From an uncultured Bacteroidales bacterium (GTDB taxonomy: Bacteria > Bacteroidota > Bacteroidia > Bacteroidales > Bacteroidaceae), in NCBI GenBank assembly GCA_902779315.1, contig CACZBC010000002.1:1-64000 (forward strand): 64,000 nucleotides of DNA. Reading direction: 5' to 3'. Within the stretch, counting starts at the first letter, position 1. Each line of letters begins with the position of its first letter. The notes under the pieces are model-generated. The model saw nothing but the letters and a program-made list of their open reading frames with translations. It did not search any database and had not been told where the DNA came from. A program made the translations under genes and the position numbers. Positions 6,627-15,035 of the stretch are shown here, in pieces.

Positions 6627-9600
6627 ATGAAAAAGTATTTCTTGGCATTTGTCCTTCCCTGCCTGGGAATGTTGGGCGGTAATACGTCCGTCACTTGTGC
6701 GGCAAAGCAGCAGACGGAGGAGCTGTACTCAAGGTTTCAGACAGCCCGGTGCGACCAACGCGTGGCCGTTTACTGGTATTGGATGTCGGACAATATATCT
6801 GTAGAGGGAGTGGAGCGCGATCTGGAGGCAATGAAGAAGGCAGGCATCGACCGTGCTTTCATCGGAAACATCTGGGAAGGCAGCATCAAGCCTGGAGGCA
6901 TCAAGGTTCTTACGCCCGAATGGTGGGATGTCCTGCATGCAGCCCTGAAGAAGGCAACACAACTGGACATTCAGATAGGTCTCTTTAACTGTCCGGGGTG
7001 GAGCCAGAGTGGAGGTCCGTGGATAGAGCCTCGGCAGTCTATGCGTTATCTCGCGCAGCAGCATGTCGGCGTAGAAGGGAATGGCCAGCTTCAGCATATC
7101 GCCTTGCCGGTGGTAGAGGAGGATGCCCAGGATGTACGCATCGTGGCTGTTCCGGCCTTTGCCCATAAGTCGGTCACCTGCCAGATGGAGAAGGAGGCAG
7201 GGGTAAGTGTGACGAAGGAGATTCATCTGGAAGAACCGATGTGGCTGCGCAGCGTCCTCTTTGAGACACCAGCCTATCTGCTTGTGGATGTCGGGCTGGA
7301 GGCAAAGGTGGACGGGAAATACCGGATGTTGCGGACGGAACACCTTGACCGCACGAACCACAATCTGAATGTAGGCTTTCATCCGCTGGCTCCCATCAGT
7401 CTGAGCATTCCCGATGTCTGTGCCCAGGATTTCCGTCTGACGCTGCATGGCGGTGGGCAACCCACGAAGTTGACTGTCACGTTGAGCGAACAGCCATTGG
7501 TGGAACGATATGAAGAGAAAACCCTGGGCAAGATGTTCCAGAGTCCGCTGCCCATGTGGGATGAGTATATGTGGCCCACAAGGCCCGAACCTCTGCAGGC
7601 CGGGACAGTGGTACAGCCTTCGCAGGTCATAGACCTGACGGGGCTGATGAATGAGGATGGAGTGCTCACTTGGAAGGTCCCTGACGGGAAGTGGACGATA
7701 TACCGTACTGCCATGCTTACCACAGGAGTCACCAACGGACCGGCCTCGCCCGAGGCTACCGGGCTGGAGGTTGATAAGATGAGCCGCAAACATGTGGCCA
7801 GCCACTTTGATTCCTTTATGGGCGAGGTCCTCAGGCGTATCCCTGCCAAGGACAGGAGATGCCTGGTTGCAACCGTGGAGGACAGCTACGAGATGGGCGG
7901 CCAGAACTGGACGGACGATATGATACCCGTGTTCCGTCGCACCTATGGCTACGACCCCGTTCCCTGGCTGCCCGTCATGTTTGGACAAGTGGTTGGCTCG
8001 CAGGATCAGAGCGAACGTTTCCTGTGGGACTTGCGCCGTCTCGTTGCCGACCGAGTGGCTTACGACTATGTAGGCGGATTGCGTAAGGTCAGCAACCGGC
8101 ATGGACTGACAACCTGGCTTGAGTGCTACGGTCATTGGGGATTCCCTGGTGAGTTCCTGATGTATGGCGGACAGAGCGACGAGGTGGCGGGCGAGTTCTG
8201 GAGCGAAGGCTCGTTGGGCGATATTGAAAACCGCGCCGCCAGCAGTTGTGCCCATATCTATGGCAAACAGAAGGTCTGGGCCGAGAGCTGTACGGCAGGC
8301 GGACCGGCCTTCCATCGTTATCCCGCCTTGATGAAACAGCGTACAGACCGCTTTTTCTGCGAGGGTATCAATGCCACCCTGCTGCACGTCTATATCCAAC
8401 AGCCGGACAGTATCACCTTCCCTGGTATCAGCGCTTGGTTCGGCAATGAGTTCAACCGTAAGAATATCTGGTTTCAGCAGATGGATATCTTTACGGACTA
8501 TCTTCGCCGCTGCAACATGATGCTTCAGCAGGGCAGCTATGTAGCCGATGTGGCCTATTTCATCGGAGAAGATGCACCTAAAATGACGGGTGAATGCAAA
8601 CCGGAGATACCCCGTGGCTATAGCTTTGACTATATCAATGCCGAGGTGCTGAAGCGGTGCTCTGTGCGGGGTGGCTGCCTTTCTCTGCCCAGCGGTATGC
8701 AGTACCGCGTGCTTGTCCTTCCGCAGCAAAAGACCATGAGGCCGGAGGTGCTGACAGTTATAGAAAGACTGGTGCGGCAGGGCCTTAATGTCCTTGGTCC
8801 GCAGGCCGTTACCTCCCCCAGCATGCAGGACTATCCGATGTGCGACCAGAAGGTGAGTCGTCTGGCAGACATGATGTGGAAATCCGGAAGCTATGGTAAA
8901 GGGCATGTGTGGGCTGACGGAACAGAGCTGCAGACCATACTCAACACGTTGGGCGTCAGACCTGACTGCTATGCTCAGCAGTCGGTTCCGTACGCTTTCA
9001 TCCATCGTCGGCTGAAGGGGGCTGACGTTTACTTTGTCAGCAATCAGAGCGACCAGTCTCAGCGCTTCGATATAACATTCCGTGTCCAAGGAAGAAGCCC
9101 CGAGACCTGGGATCCGCTTACGGGCGAGAAACGCCTGCTGCCCCAGTACAGGCAGCAGGACGGGCTGACTGTCGTACCCATGTATCTGGAAGCTAATCAG
9201 AGTATCTTTGTCGTCTTCGATGCTCTCGCTTCAGGGCAGCCTGTCCCCCAGACATTAAACTATCCTGAGCCAACGGTGCTGGCCCGTATAGACAGCCCCT
9301 GGACTGTTACCTTTCAGTCCGCTATGCGAGGCCCTGCTGAACCTCAGACCTTTGCCGAGCTTACGGACTGGAGCAGAAACCAGAATGACTCTGTCAAGTA
9401 TTATGCCGGTATGGCTGCATATACCAATACGCTGAACATAGGTGAACTGCCTTCCGGTCCGGTATATCTTGACTTGGGACGTGTTATGGTCATGGCCCGT
9501 GTATATGTGAACGGACAATATGCCGGAGGCGTGTGGACCAGCCCTTACCGTGTTCCTGTAACGCAGTTCCTAAAGGCAGGGCGGAATGACATCCGGGTAG

Positions 9601-9752
9601 AGGTGGTAAATAACTGGCGCAACCGTCTCATCGGAGATGCCCGTTTGCCCGAGTCGGAGCGAAAGACGTACGCCACGGTAAACCCCTACGATGCCGGCTC
9701 GGAACTTCAGGAGTCGGGACTCCTCGGCCCTGTCTGCCTGGTGAAGTTATAA
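6627..9752 (+). CDS. Exported GH106-type alpha-L-rhamnosidase
   Basis: A 1041-residue protein with an N-terminal signal peptide (about residues 1-25). Residues 45-150 carry the family hallmarks: VYWYWMSDN, a GVERDLEAMKKAGI helix, TPEWWDVL and LFNCPGWSQSGGPWI. The C-terminal 100 residues (LGRVMVMARVYVNGQYAGG, then NNWRNRLIGD) form the jelly-roll module usual in these enzymes. GH106 members remove terminal rhamnose from plant pectins or other glycans, usually in the periplasm. No SusC/SusD pair or other pectin enzyme lies beside it, so it stands alone here. The exact linkage cannot be told from sequence. It converges with purE. Confidence 0.85.
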   Translation: MKKYFLAFVLPCLGMLGGNTSVTCAAKQQTEELYSRFQTARCDQRVAVYWYWMSDNISVEGVERDLEAMKKAGIDRAFIGNIWEGSIKPGGIKVLTPEWWDVLHAALKKATQLDIQIGLFNCPGWSQSGGPWIEPRQSMRYLAQQHVGVEGNGQLQHIALPVVEEDAQDVRIVAVPAFAHKSVTCQMEKEAGVSVTKEIHLEEPMWLRSVLFETPAYLLVDVGLEAKVDGKYRMLRTEHLDRTNHNLNVGFHPLAPISLSIPDVCAQDFRLTLHGGGQPTKLTVTLSEQPLVERYEEKTLGKMFQSPLPMWDEYMWPTRPEPLQAGTVVQPSQVIDLTGLMNEDGVLTWKVPDGKWTIYRTAMLTTGVTNGPASPEATGLEVDKMSRKHVASHFDSFMGEVLRRIPAKDRRCLVATVEDSYEMGGQNWTDDMIPVFRRTYGYDPVPWLPVMFGQVVGSQDQSERFLWDLRRLVADRVAYDYVGGLRKVSNRHGLTTWLECYGHWGFPGEFLMYGGQSDEVAGEFWSEGSLGDIENRAASSCAHIYGKQKVWAESCTAGGPAFHRYPALMKQRTDRFFCEGINATLLHVYIQQPDSITFPGISAWFGNEFNRKNIWFQQMDIFTDYLRRCNMMLQQGSYVADVAYFIGEDAPKMTGECKPEIPRGYSFDYINAEVLKRCSVRGGCLSLPSGMQYRVLVLPQQKTMRPEVLTVIERLVRQGLNVLGPQAVTSPSMQDYPMCDQKVSRLADMMWKSGSYGKGHVWADGTELQTILNTLGVRPDCYAQQSVPYAFIHRRLKGADVYFVSNQSDQSQRFDITFRVQGRSPETWDPLTGEKRLLPQYRQQDGLTVVPMYLEANQSIFVVFDALASGQPVPQTLNYPEPTVLARIDSPWTVTFQSAMRGPAEPQTFAELTDWSRNQNDSVKYYAGMAAYTNTLNIGELPSGPVYLDLGRVMVMARVYVNGQYAGGVWTSPYRVPVTQFLKAGRNDIRVEVVNNWRNRLIGDARLPESERKTYATVNPYDAGSELQESGLLGPVCLVKL

Positions 9753-9784
9753 AGTGCAATTCGTGGCTAAGAGCTCTTCGTCGT

Positions 9785-10291
9785 TCAGTTCGTTTTGAAG
9801 TTGTACTTCACTTCCTTCAGTTCCTCGTTGGCCTTGACAATCTTGTCCTTAAGGCCCAATTTGTAATCGCGGAGCTTTTGGGCAAGTTCTGCGTCGCTCA
9901 AGGCAAGCATTTCTGCAGCGAGGATGGCGGCATTCTGTGCGCCATTGACGCCAACTGTGGCGACAGGTATGCCAGGAGGCATCTGTATGATGCTGAGCAT
10001 GGCGTCAAGGCCGTCGAGCATTCCCTTGATGGGCACGCCGATGACGGGCAAAGTCGTGCTTGCTGCTACAACGCCAGGCAGAGCTGCAGCCATGCCTGCT
10101 CCTGCAATGATGACCTTCAGTCCTCGCTCTTCAGCCGAGCGTGCGAAGGCTTCCACTTCCTGAGGTGTACGATGAGCAGAGAAAGCGTTCATCTCGAAAA
10201 AAATGCCCATTTCATCGAGAAACTTGGCTGCTTTCTCCATGACGGGCAGGTCGCTTGTACTGCCCATAATGATGCTTACGATAGGTTTCAT
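9785..10291 (-). CDS. purE: N5-carboxyaminoimidazole ribonucleotide mutase
   Basis: A 168-residue class I PurE of purine synthesis. The signature GSTSDLPVMEKAAKFLDEMG and the catalytic-loop motif SAHRTP are present near residues 9-45. The later GMAAALPGVVAA and PVIGVP motifs complete the fold. It starts 6 bases after the stop of the PAP2-type gene and ends the minus-strand run luxS-rpoN-PAP2-purE. Length and motifs are normal. purC lies at 57474-58421. Confidence 0.97.
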   Translation of the reverse strand: MKPIVSIIMGSTSDLPVMEKAAKFLDEMGIFFEMNAFSAHRTPQEVEAFARSAEERGLKVIIAGAGMAAALPGVVAASTTLPVIGVPIKGMLDGLDAMLSIIQMPPGIPVATVGVNGAQNAAILAAEMLALSDAELAQKLRDYKLGLKDKIVKANEELKEVKYNFKTN

Positions 10292-10297
10292 ATTCTT

Positions 10298-10909
10298 TTA
10301 CATTAGTATTGTTCCGACGATGCCGCAGACGATGCCGATGAGGGTGCCGCCCAGGACTTGACCGAGGGTGTGCTGGCGGAGTACCATGCGGCTGGTCATG
10401 ACGCAGCCAGCAACAAAAATTGCCAGCGAGAGCCACCAGATGGGGTTGAAGCCGAAGATGGCTGAATAGGCTATCAGAGCGCCAATGACGCCACCAGCTC
10501 CAGCCGAGTGCATGCTGACTTTCCACCATATATTAATGATAATGCACGTGCATTGTATGAGGAGCGAGATGCCTACGATGGCCATGAGGAAGTGGGGCAT
10601 GTGGGTGGCGGCGAAAATGTGCATGAGGCACAGATAGCAACAGATGTTGATGATGTAGGGAATGGCTCGCTTGTGGCGCTTGCGCAACTCGAATGAGCTC
10701 CATCCGTGAAGTTTCCGATAGATGTAGATGCCCAATGTGGGCAGACAGAAGGTGAAACCATAGACAAGCGCAAGAATCCACAACTTGAATGTCCATGGGA
10801 AGAGACTCAAGTAGGTGAAACTCAACAGGATGAATGTTCCGACAGTAGGGTAGTACGATGGTCGGAAGACTGTGGAGAGGATGCGTGCTATGAGAATCGT
10901 CTGTTTCAT
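10298..10909 (-). CDS. PAP2-superfamily membrane phosphatase-like protein
   Basis: The start is the ATG at 10909, which overlaps the rpoN stop by four bases (ATGA). A longer open frame upstream only runs through rpoN out of frame. The 203-residue protein has about six membrane segments. The C-terminal half has VSMHSAGAGG and SRMVLRQHTLGQVLGG, which match the PSGH-like and SRxxxxxH motifs of PAP2 enzymes; the usual final Asp after the second His is replaced by Gln and the first K-x6-RP motif is not evident. It could act on isoprenyl or lipid phosphates in the inner membrane. Activity is uncertain because of the missing residues. Confidence 0.75.
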   Translation of the reverse strand: MKQTILIARILSTVFRPSYYPTVGTFILLSFTYLSLFPWTFKLWILALVYGFTFCLPTLGIYIYRKLHGWSSFELRKRHKRAIPYIINICCYLCLMHIFAATHMPHFLMAIVGISLLIQCTCIIINIWWKVSMHSAGAGGVIGALIAYSAIFGFNPIWWLSLAIFVAGCVMTSRMVLRQHTLGQVLGGTLIGIVCGIVGTILM

Positions 10910-12297
10910 TTTCTCATTCTTGCAACAGGTATGCCCATCTGTTCCCTGTATTTGGCGACTGTGCGTCGGGCGATGTTGAAGCCGTCGGCCTGAAGGAGTT
11001 GCGTGAGCCGTTCGTCGCTGAGTGGCTGGCGTTTGTCTTCCTGCTCGATGTGTCCTCGCAGGGCGGCCATTATCTGTCGTGCTGTGACATCTGTGCCCTC
11101 GTCGTTCTGGGTGGCTTTGTGCGTGAAGAACCACTTCAGGGGATAGGTGCCAAAGGTGGTCTCTACGTATTTGCTGTTGGCGACTCGGCTGATTGTGCTG
11201 ATGTCGTAGCCCGTCTGTTCTGCTACATCCTCGAGCTTCATGGGGTGCAGCAATGTCTCGTCGCCCGTTTGGAAGAAGGGTTTCTGCAGCTTGACGATGG
11301 CCTGCATGGTGCGCATCATTGTCTCTGAGCGTTGATGCAGGGCGTTGATGAACATCTGTCCGCGTTCCACATACTGGCGGATGAAGGCATCCTGGCCATT
11401 GGCATCCTGACTGATGATGAGCGAGGGCTGGTTGCCGTTGCTCAGAGTGACAGTAATGGTGCCGTTCTCGTCCGTATCGACCAGAAAGTCGGGTTGTATG
11501 GTCTGTGCACGGTCTGCGCTCTTGGCTCCAAGCGTTCCTCCAGGACGCGGATTGAGTTTCAGTATCTCGCGTTGCAGCTGTTCCACCTGTGCCTGGTTGA
11601 TGTGCAGACGAGGTCCCAGCCGATGCCAGCGCTTGTGGATGAAGTCGTCGAAGTATTTGTCCAGCACTTTGATGAGCAGTTCGCGATGCGGGTTGTTCTC
11701 GTCGCGACGGACCTGTATGAGGAGGCATTCCTGCAGGGAGCGTGCTCCGATGCCTGGCGGGTCGAACTGTTGCAGAATCTGGAGGACGCGTTCCAGTTCC
11801 TCAGGAGTTGTGTTGATGTCCTGATAGATCTCTGCTTCGTCGGCCAGGATGGTGAGTGACCTCTTCAGCAGTCCGTCTTCGTCGAGCGAGCCGATGAGGT
11901 ACTCCATGAGTTCCTTCTCGTGGTCCGTCAGTTCGAAGTCGGCCATCTGTTCGCGGAGGCGGTCAGTCAGGGAGAGCGTGTCGTCGTATGCCATGAACTC
12001 GGCAGCATTGTTGCTGTGGCTGGCACCCGTCAGGAAGTCGGGGATGTCGTCCTCGCTGCGATAGTCGAACGAGGCATCGTCCAAGTCAGTTTGTCCGTAG
12101 TCCGTAGTCTGTTGTCCGTTGTCTTCCTCTTTCTTTTCCAGCCAAGGGTTCTCCATGCATTCCAGTTCCACGCGGTGCTGCAGAGCCTCGACAGGCATTT
12201 CCATCAGCCTGACGAGCAGAACCTGCTGGGGCAACAGTTGCTGCACCTGCACCTGTCCTTGCGTCTGTTCCTGAATCTGTACGTTCCCTTGACTCAT
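10906..12297 (-). CDS. rpoN: RNA polymerase sigma-54 factor
   Basis: A 463-residue sigma-54. A Gln-rich region I (about residues 1-50) binds the bacterial enhancer proteins. The core-binding domain follows at about 105-300 (DPPGIGARSLQECL is typical). A helix-turn-helix at about 360-385 precedes the RpoN box ARRTVAKYRE near the C-terminus. Sigma-54 recognises -24/-12 promoters and needs an AAA activator; none is visible here. The acidic linker at about residues 58-72 is partly encoded by a short word repeat (12091-12123). It lies 21 bases behind luxS and overlaps the PAP2 gene. Confidence 0.97.
   Translation of the reverse strand: MSQGNVQIQEQTQGQVQVQQLLPQQVLLVRLMEMPVEALQHRVELECMENPWLEKKEEDNGQQTTDYGQTDLDDASFDYRSEDDIPDFLTGASHSNNAAEFMAYDDTLSLTDRLREQMADFELTDHEKELMEYLIGSLDEDGLLKRSLTILADEAEIYQDINTTPEELERVLQILQQFDPPGIGARSLQECLLIQVRRDENNPHRELLIKVLDKYFDDFIHKRWHRLGPRLHINQAQVEQLQREILKLNPRPGGTLGAKSADRAQTIQPDFLVDTDENGTITVTLSNGNQPSLIISQDANGQDAFIRQYVERGQMFINALHQRSETMMRTMQAIVKLQKPFFQTGDETLLHPMKLEDVAEQTGYDISTISRVANSKYVETTFGTYPLKWFFTHKATQNDEGTDVTARQIMAALRGHIEQEDKRQPLSDERLTQLLQADGFNIARRTVAKYREQMGIPVARMRK
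12091..12123. repeat. GTCCGTAGTCC word repeat inside rpoN
   Basis: About four variants of the 8-10-base word GTCCGTA/GTCTGTT/GTCCGTT follow one another. Translated on the minus strand they give the linker DNGQQTTDYGQT between region I and the core-binding domain of sigma-54. Confidence 0.7.
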
Positions 12298-12318
12298 GGC
12301 GTATTGGTGTGCGCTTTG

Positions 12319-12813
12319 TTATGCGTCAGCGAAGATTTTCCCGTCGTCCAGCATCACTTGGAGTTTGGCGTACTCGCAGTGGAAGTCGTTCCTGAGGCGG
12401 TCGAGGTAGCGCTTTGCCTCCCATTTGCACATGGGCAGGTCGTGGAGCAGGCAGTTTCCGCATGTCTCCGGCTCTGTGGCTGGCACTTTCTCCTGGGTGA
12501 GCATCCACTCCAGGCATTGGATGGTCAGCTCGCGCATGTCCTGTACGGAATAGTCTCCCGTCATCACGATGTACATGCCCGTCAGGCATCCCATGGGGCC
12601 CACGTACACGACATCGTCCTTCACCCGCGAGTTGCGGAACCAGGTTGCCATCAGGTGCTCTATGCTGTGGATGGCGGCGGGTGCCACAGCAGGCTCCTTG
12701 TTGGGCTCTGTGATGCGCAGGTCGAATGTGGTGAAGCCTTTGTCCTGTCTCGACACGTAGATGCCAGGTTTCAGTCTCGTGTGGTCGATGGTAAAACTCT
12801 GTATAACTTCCAT
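12319..12813 (-). CDS. luxS: S-ribosylhomocysteine lyase (autoinducer-2 synthase)
   Basis: A 164-residue LuxS. The zinc site is visible as HSIEH (about residues 49-53) and the Cys of ETCGNCLLHDL (about 118-126), and GCLTGMYIV is the conserved middle motif. The enzyme splits S-ribosylhomocysteine to homocysteine and DPD, the precursor of AI-2, within the activated methyl cycle. It is the first gene of luxS-rpoN-PAP2-purE. A gene of the AI-2E transporter family lies at 34591-35718, but that family name does not prove AI-2 export. The promoter carries the same GCGTG direct repeat as vapE. Confidence 0.97.
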   Translation of the reverse strand: MEVIQSFTIDHTRLKPGIYVSRQDKGFTTFDLRITEPNKEPAVAPAAIHSIEHLMATWFRNSRVKDDVVYVGPMGCLTGMYIVMTGDYSVQDMRELTIQCLEWMLTQEKVPATEPETCGNCLLHDLPMCKWEAKRYLDRLRNDFHCEYAKLQVMLDDGKIFADA

Positions 12814-12840
12814 ATTGCCCTATTATCTTCCTTTTGTGTG

Positions 12841-12908
12841 CAAAATTACGAAAATAATCTGAAGTCACAAAACAAAATGCGAAAATAAACACGCAAAAAA
12901 AAACACGC
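12841..12908 (-). promoter_or_regulatory. luxS promoter with upstream GCGTGT direct repeat
   Basis: The minus-strand -7 element TAATTTTG is at 12841-12848. About 37 bases further upstream (12886-12908) is a direct repeat GGCGTGTTTT / TTGCGTGTTT. The same motif sits at the same distance from the -7 element at vapE and at 13231-13300. Confidence 0.7.
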
Positions 12909-13007
12909 CTCAACCCTGAGGAGTCAACCACTCCAGAGAAAGAAGACAACTCCACCCAGGTGGGCAAGTCAACCTTTTCCAGGAAAAGACATTGTATTGA
13001 ATATTTT

Positions 13008-13210
13008 GTGTTACAGTATTACAGATTACAGTTTTCTCAGGAGCACTGAAATCTGGGAACACAAAATTTTATAATATAATATATTATAAGTATATACTTA
13101 TAAGTATTGTACCATATATTTCTTGTTATTCAATTGTCAAATTGTCCACATCAACTAAAATGTACCCCCCTCACAAAAAACTGTAATATGTAATACCGTA
13201 ACACTGTAAC
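13008..13210. repeat. Mirrored word array B
   Basis: The left arm (13008-13035) repeats ATTACAG/GTTACAG three times. The right arm (13177-13210) carries the same words inverted. Between them is an AT-rich stretch with a perfect 20-bp palindrome at 13084-13103 (arms TTATAAGTAT and ATACTTATAA). It lies between luxS and cca with no gene attached. Confidence 0.8.
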
Positions 13211-13230
13211 AGCCCCCATTACCAGTTTTT

Positions 13231-13300
13231 GAGAGCGTGCTTTTTTGCGTGCTTTTTTTAAGGAAATATTTGCGTGCGCGCACGGAATGTCGTACCTTTG
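13231..13300 (+). promoter_or_regulatory. Orphan promoter resembling that of vapE
   Basis: The direct repeat GCGTGCTTTTTTGCGTGC at 13231-13250 is followed, with the same spacing as at vapE, by TACCTTTG at 13293-13300. The next bases (TACTGGATTTAGAA) also resemble the vapE leader (TAGTGCTCTTAGAA). No open reading frame of interest follows on the plus strand. Confidence 0.65.
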
Positions 13301-13329
13301 TACTGGATTTAGAACTGAAGCTTTGGGAT

Positions 13330-13417
13330 TCAAAACGCAGGCAAGGTAAATCGCAATCGTAACACGTTAAGTTGGCCAACGACACGTGTTAAAGTGAGCA
13401 ACATCACTGGTGATACT
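13330..13417 (+). repeat. 22-bp repeat cluster 2
   Basis: Units at 13352-13373 and 13374-13395 fit the 22-bp family well (CGCAATCGTAACACGTTAAG at the start). The flanking units at 13330-13351 and 13396-13417 are decayed. The cluster ends about 27 bases before the cca stop. Confidence 0.7.
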
Positions 13418-13444
13418 CTGAAAGGCGAAACGGGTGGGATTGCC

Positions 13445-15013
13445 CTATTTCCCAACCGGCTTGAGGCCCATTTCCGAGGCTTTCCCCAACATGAACAGGA
13501 AGGCGGCATCGTGGTCGTTGGGGATCAGTGAGTCCCAAATGGCGTCCTTGACGGCTTGCTTGAGCAGTCCGATTTCGCGGCAGGGCTGCAGTCCGAAGGT
13601 TTCCATGATTTCCTCGCCTGTGATGGGGTTGTGCCAGGTGCGGTAGTTGTCGCGAGCCTGCAGGTCGACAAGCTTCTCGCGAACGAGTTGGAAGTTCTGG
13701 AGGAAGCGCTGCTTCTTCTCGCGGTTCTTGCTGGTGATGTCAGCTTCGCAGAGGCGCATCAGGTCGTCGATGTCCTCGCCAGCCTCGAAGAGCAAGCGGC
13801 GGACAGCGCTGTCGGTCACCTCCTCGTCGGCAATGGCGATGGGACGCATGTGGAGCCCCACGAGCTTCTCGACGTACGTCATGCGTTCGTCCATCGGCAG
13901 CTTCATCCTGCGGAACAGAGGCGCCACCATCTTCTGCCCGATGTAGTTGTGGTTGTGGAACGTCCAGCCAGCCTGGTTGTCCCAGCGTTTGCTGCGAGGC
14001 TTGCCGATGTCGTGCAGCAGGGCTGCCCAGCGAAGCCAGAGATCCCCTCTAACTCCCCCTAAAGGGGGAGAACTATTGACAGTCTCGTTTTCTCCCCCTT
14101 CAGGGGGAGCCAGAGGGGGTCTGCTTATATTATCTAGCACCTCGAGTGTGTGGTAGAAATTGTCCTTGTGGGCGCGTCCATTCCTCGACTCAACCCCTTC
14201 CAGGGCTGCCACTTCCGGCAGGATGATGGGCAACAGTCCGCTTCGACTCAACTCGATGAAGCCGATGCTGGGCACGGGTGCCATCATGATTTTGTTTAAC
14301 TCGTCGATGATGCGCTCCTGCGAGATAATCTTGATGCGCTCGGCATTGCGGCAAAGGGCTTCTGCCGTCTCTTCCTCTATCTGGAAGCGCAGTTGCGTGG
14401 CGAAACGGATGCAGCGCATCATGCGCAGGGGGTCGTCGCTGAACGTGATGTCAGGGTCGAGTGGAGTGGCGATGATGCCGTCCTCCAGGTCGAGCAAGCC
14501 GTCGAACAGGTCGATAAGCTCGCCGTAGCGTTCTTTGTTGAGGCAGACGGCAAGGGCATTGATGGTGAAGTCGCGACGATGCAAGTCGTCGTCGAGTGTG
14601 CCGTCCTCCACGATGGGCTTGCGGCTGTCCCTCTGATAGCTCTCGCGACGGGCACCAACGAACTCAATCTCCTGGTCCCGCCATTTCAGTTGCGCTGTGC
14701 CAAAATTGCGGAAGATGCTGACGTGAGCGCCTCTGCCAAGCTCCTTCGAAAGCGCCTTTGCCAGCCTTATGCCAGGCCCTTCGTCGTGTTTCTCTTGACG
14801 AGTATCTACCACTACACAATCAATATCCTTCGAAGGCCGTTCCAAGATGATGTCGCGCACATAGCCGCCAACGACATAGCATTCCAGCCCCATCGCATCG
14901 GCAGTCTCTCCGATACGATGCAGGAGTGGGGTGTCGATGAGGCTGAGCGAATCCGTCTGGCGAGTGCGCTGCCTGAAGTTATCGTATTCCTGTATGGCCT
15001 CCTGTATGGTCAT
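13445..15013 (-). CDS. cca: CCA tRNA nucleotidyltransferase / polyA polymerase family protein with HD domain
   Basis: A 522-residue nucleotidyltransferase. The head domain (residues 30-170) carries YVVGGYVRD, the metal-binding pair in SKDIDCVVVD and RRDFTINALA; the neck/body follows with DPLRMMRCIRFATQLRF. An HD phosphohydrolase domain begins at ALLHDIGKPRSK (about residue 333). It adds or repairs the 3' CCA of tRNAs, which matters here because the initiator tRNA gene does not encode CCA. Between the body and the HD domain about 25 residues (PPLAPPEGGENETVNSSPPL and following) are translated from an inserted 76-bp repeat. It is the last gene of the minus-strand run starting with tsaB. Confidence 0.93.
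   Translation of the reverse strand: MTIQEAIQEYDNFRQRTRQTDSLSLIDTPLLHRIGETADAMGLECYVVGGYVRDIILERPSKDIDCVVVDTRQEKHDEGPGIRLAKALSKELGRGAHVSIFRNFGTAQLKWRDQEIEFVGARRESYQRDSRKPIVEDGTLDDDLHRRDFTINALAVCLNKERYGELIDLFDGLLDLEDGIIATPLDPDITFSDDPLRMMRCIRFATQLRFQIEEETAEALCRNAERIKIISQERIIDELNKIMMAPVPSIGFIELSRSGLLPIILPEVAALEGVESRNGRAHKDNFYHTLEVLDNISRPPLAPPEGGENETVNSSPPLGGVRGDLWLRWAALLHDIGKPRSKRWDNQAGWTFHNHNYIGQKMVAPLFRRMKLPMDERMTYVEKLVGLHMRPIAIADEEVTDSAVRRLLFEAGEDIDDLMRLCEADITSKNREKKQRFLQNFQLVREKLVDLQARDNYRTWHNPITGEEIMETFGLQPCREIGLLKQAVKDAIWDSLIPNDHDAAFLFMLGKASEMGLKPVGK
14044..14119. repeat. 76-bp C-rich/G-rich inverted insertion inside cca
   Basis: The left arm (14044-14070) and right arm (14092-14119) are inverted repeats differing at about three positions. 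Each arm is itself a hairpin (CTCCCCCT next to AGGGGGAG). The insert keeps the cca frame open. Its build matches the ends of the DUF559 element at 23111-23577. Confidence 0.85.
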
Positions 15014-15035
15014 TTTAACCTTTTAATCTAACCTT

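Noticed and set aside
6729..9089. 786-codon open frame on the minus strand
   Set aside because: It lies fully opposite the GH106 gene and has no family signature; a shadow of a high-quality coding gene.
10910..11728. Long N-terminal extension of the PAP2 frame
   Set aside because: It runs through rpoN out of frame and has low-complexity His/Arg-rich sequence; the real start is the ATG at 10909 overlapping the rpoN stop.
13151..13385. Small minus-strand genes between luxS and cca
   Set aside because: They are read from array B, the orphan promoter and the 22-bp repeats.
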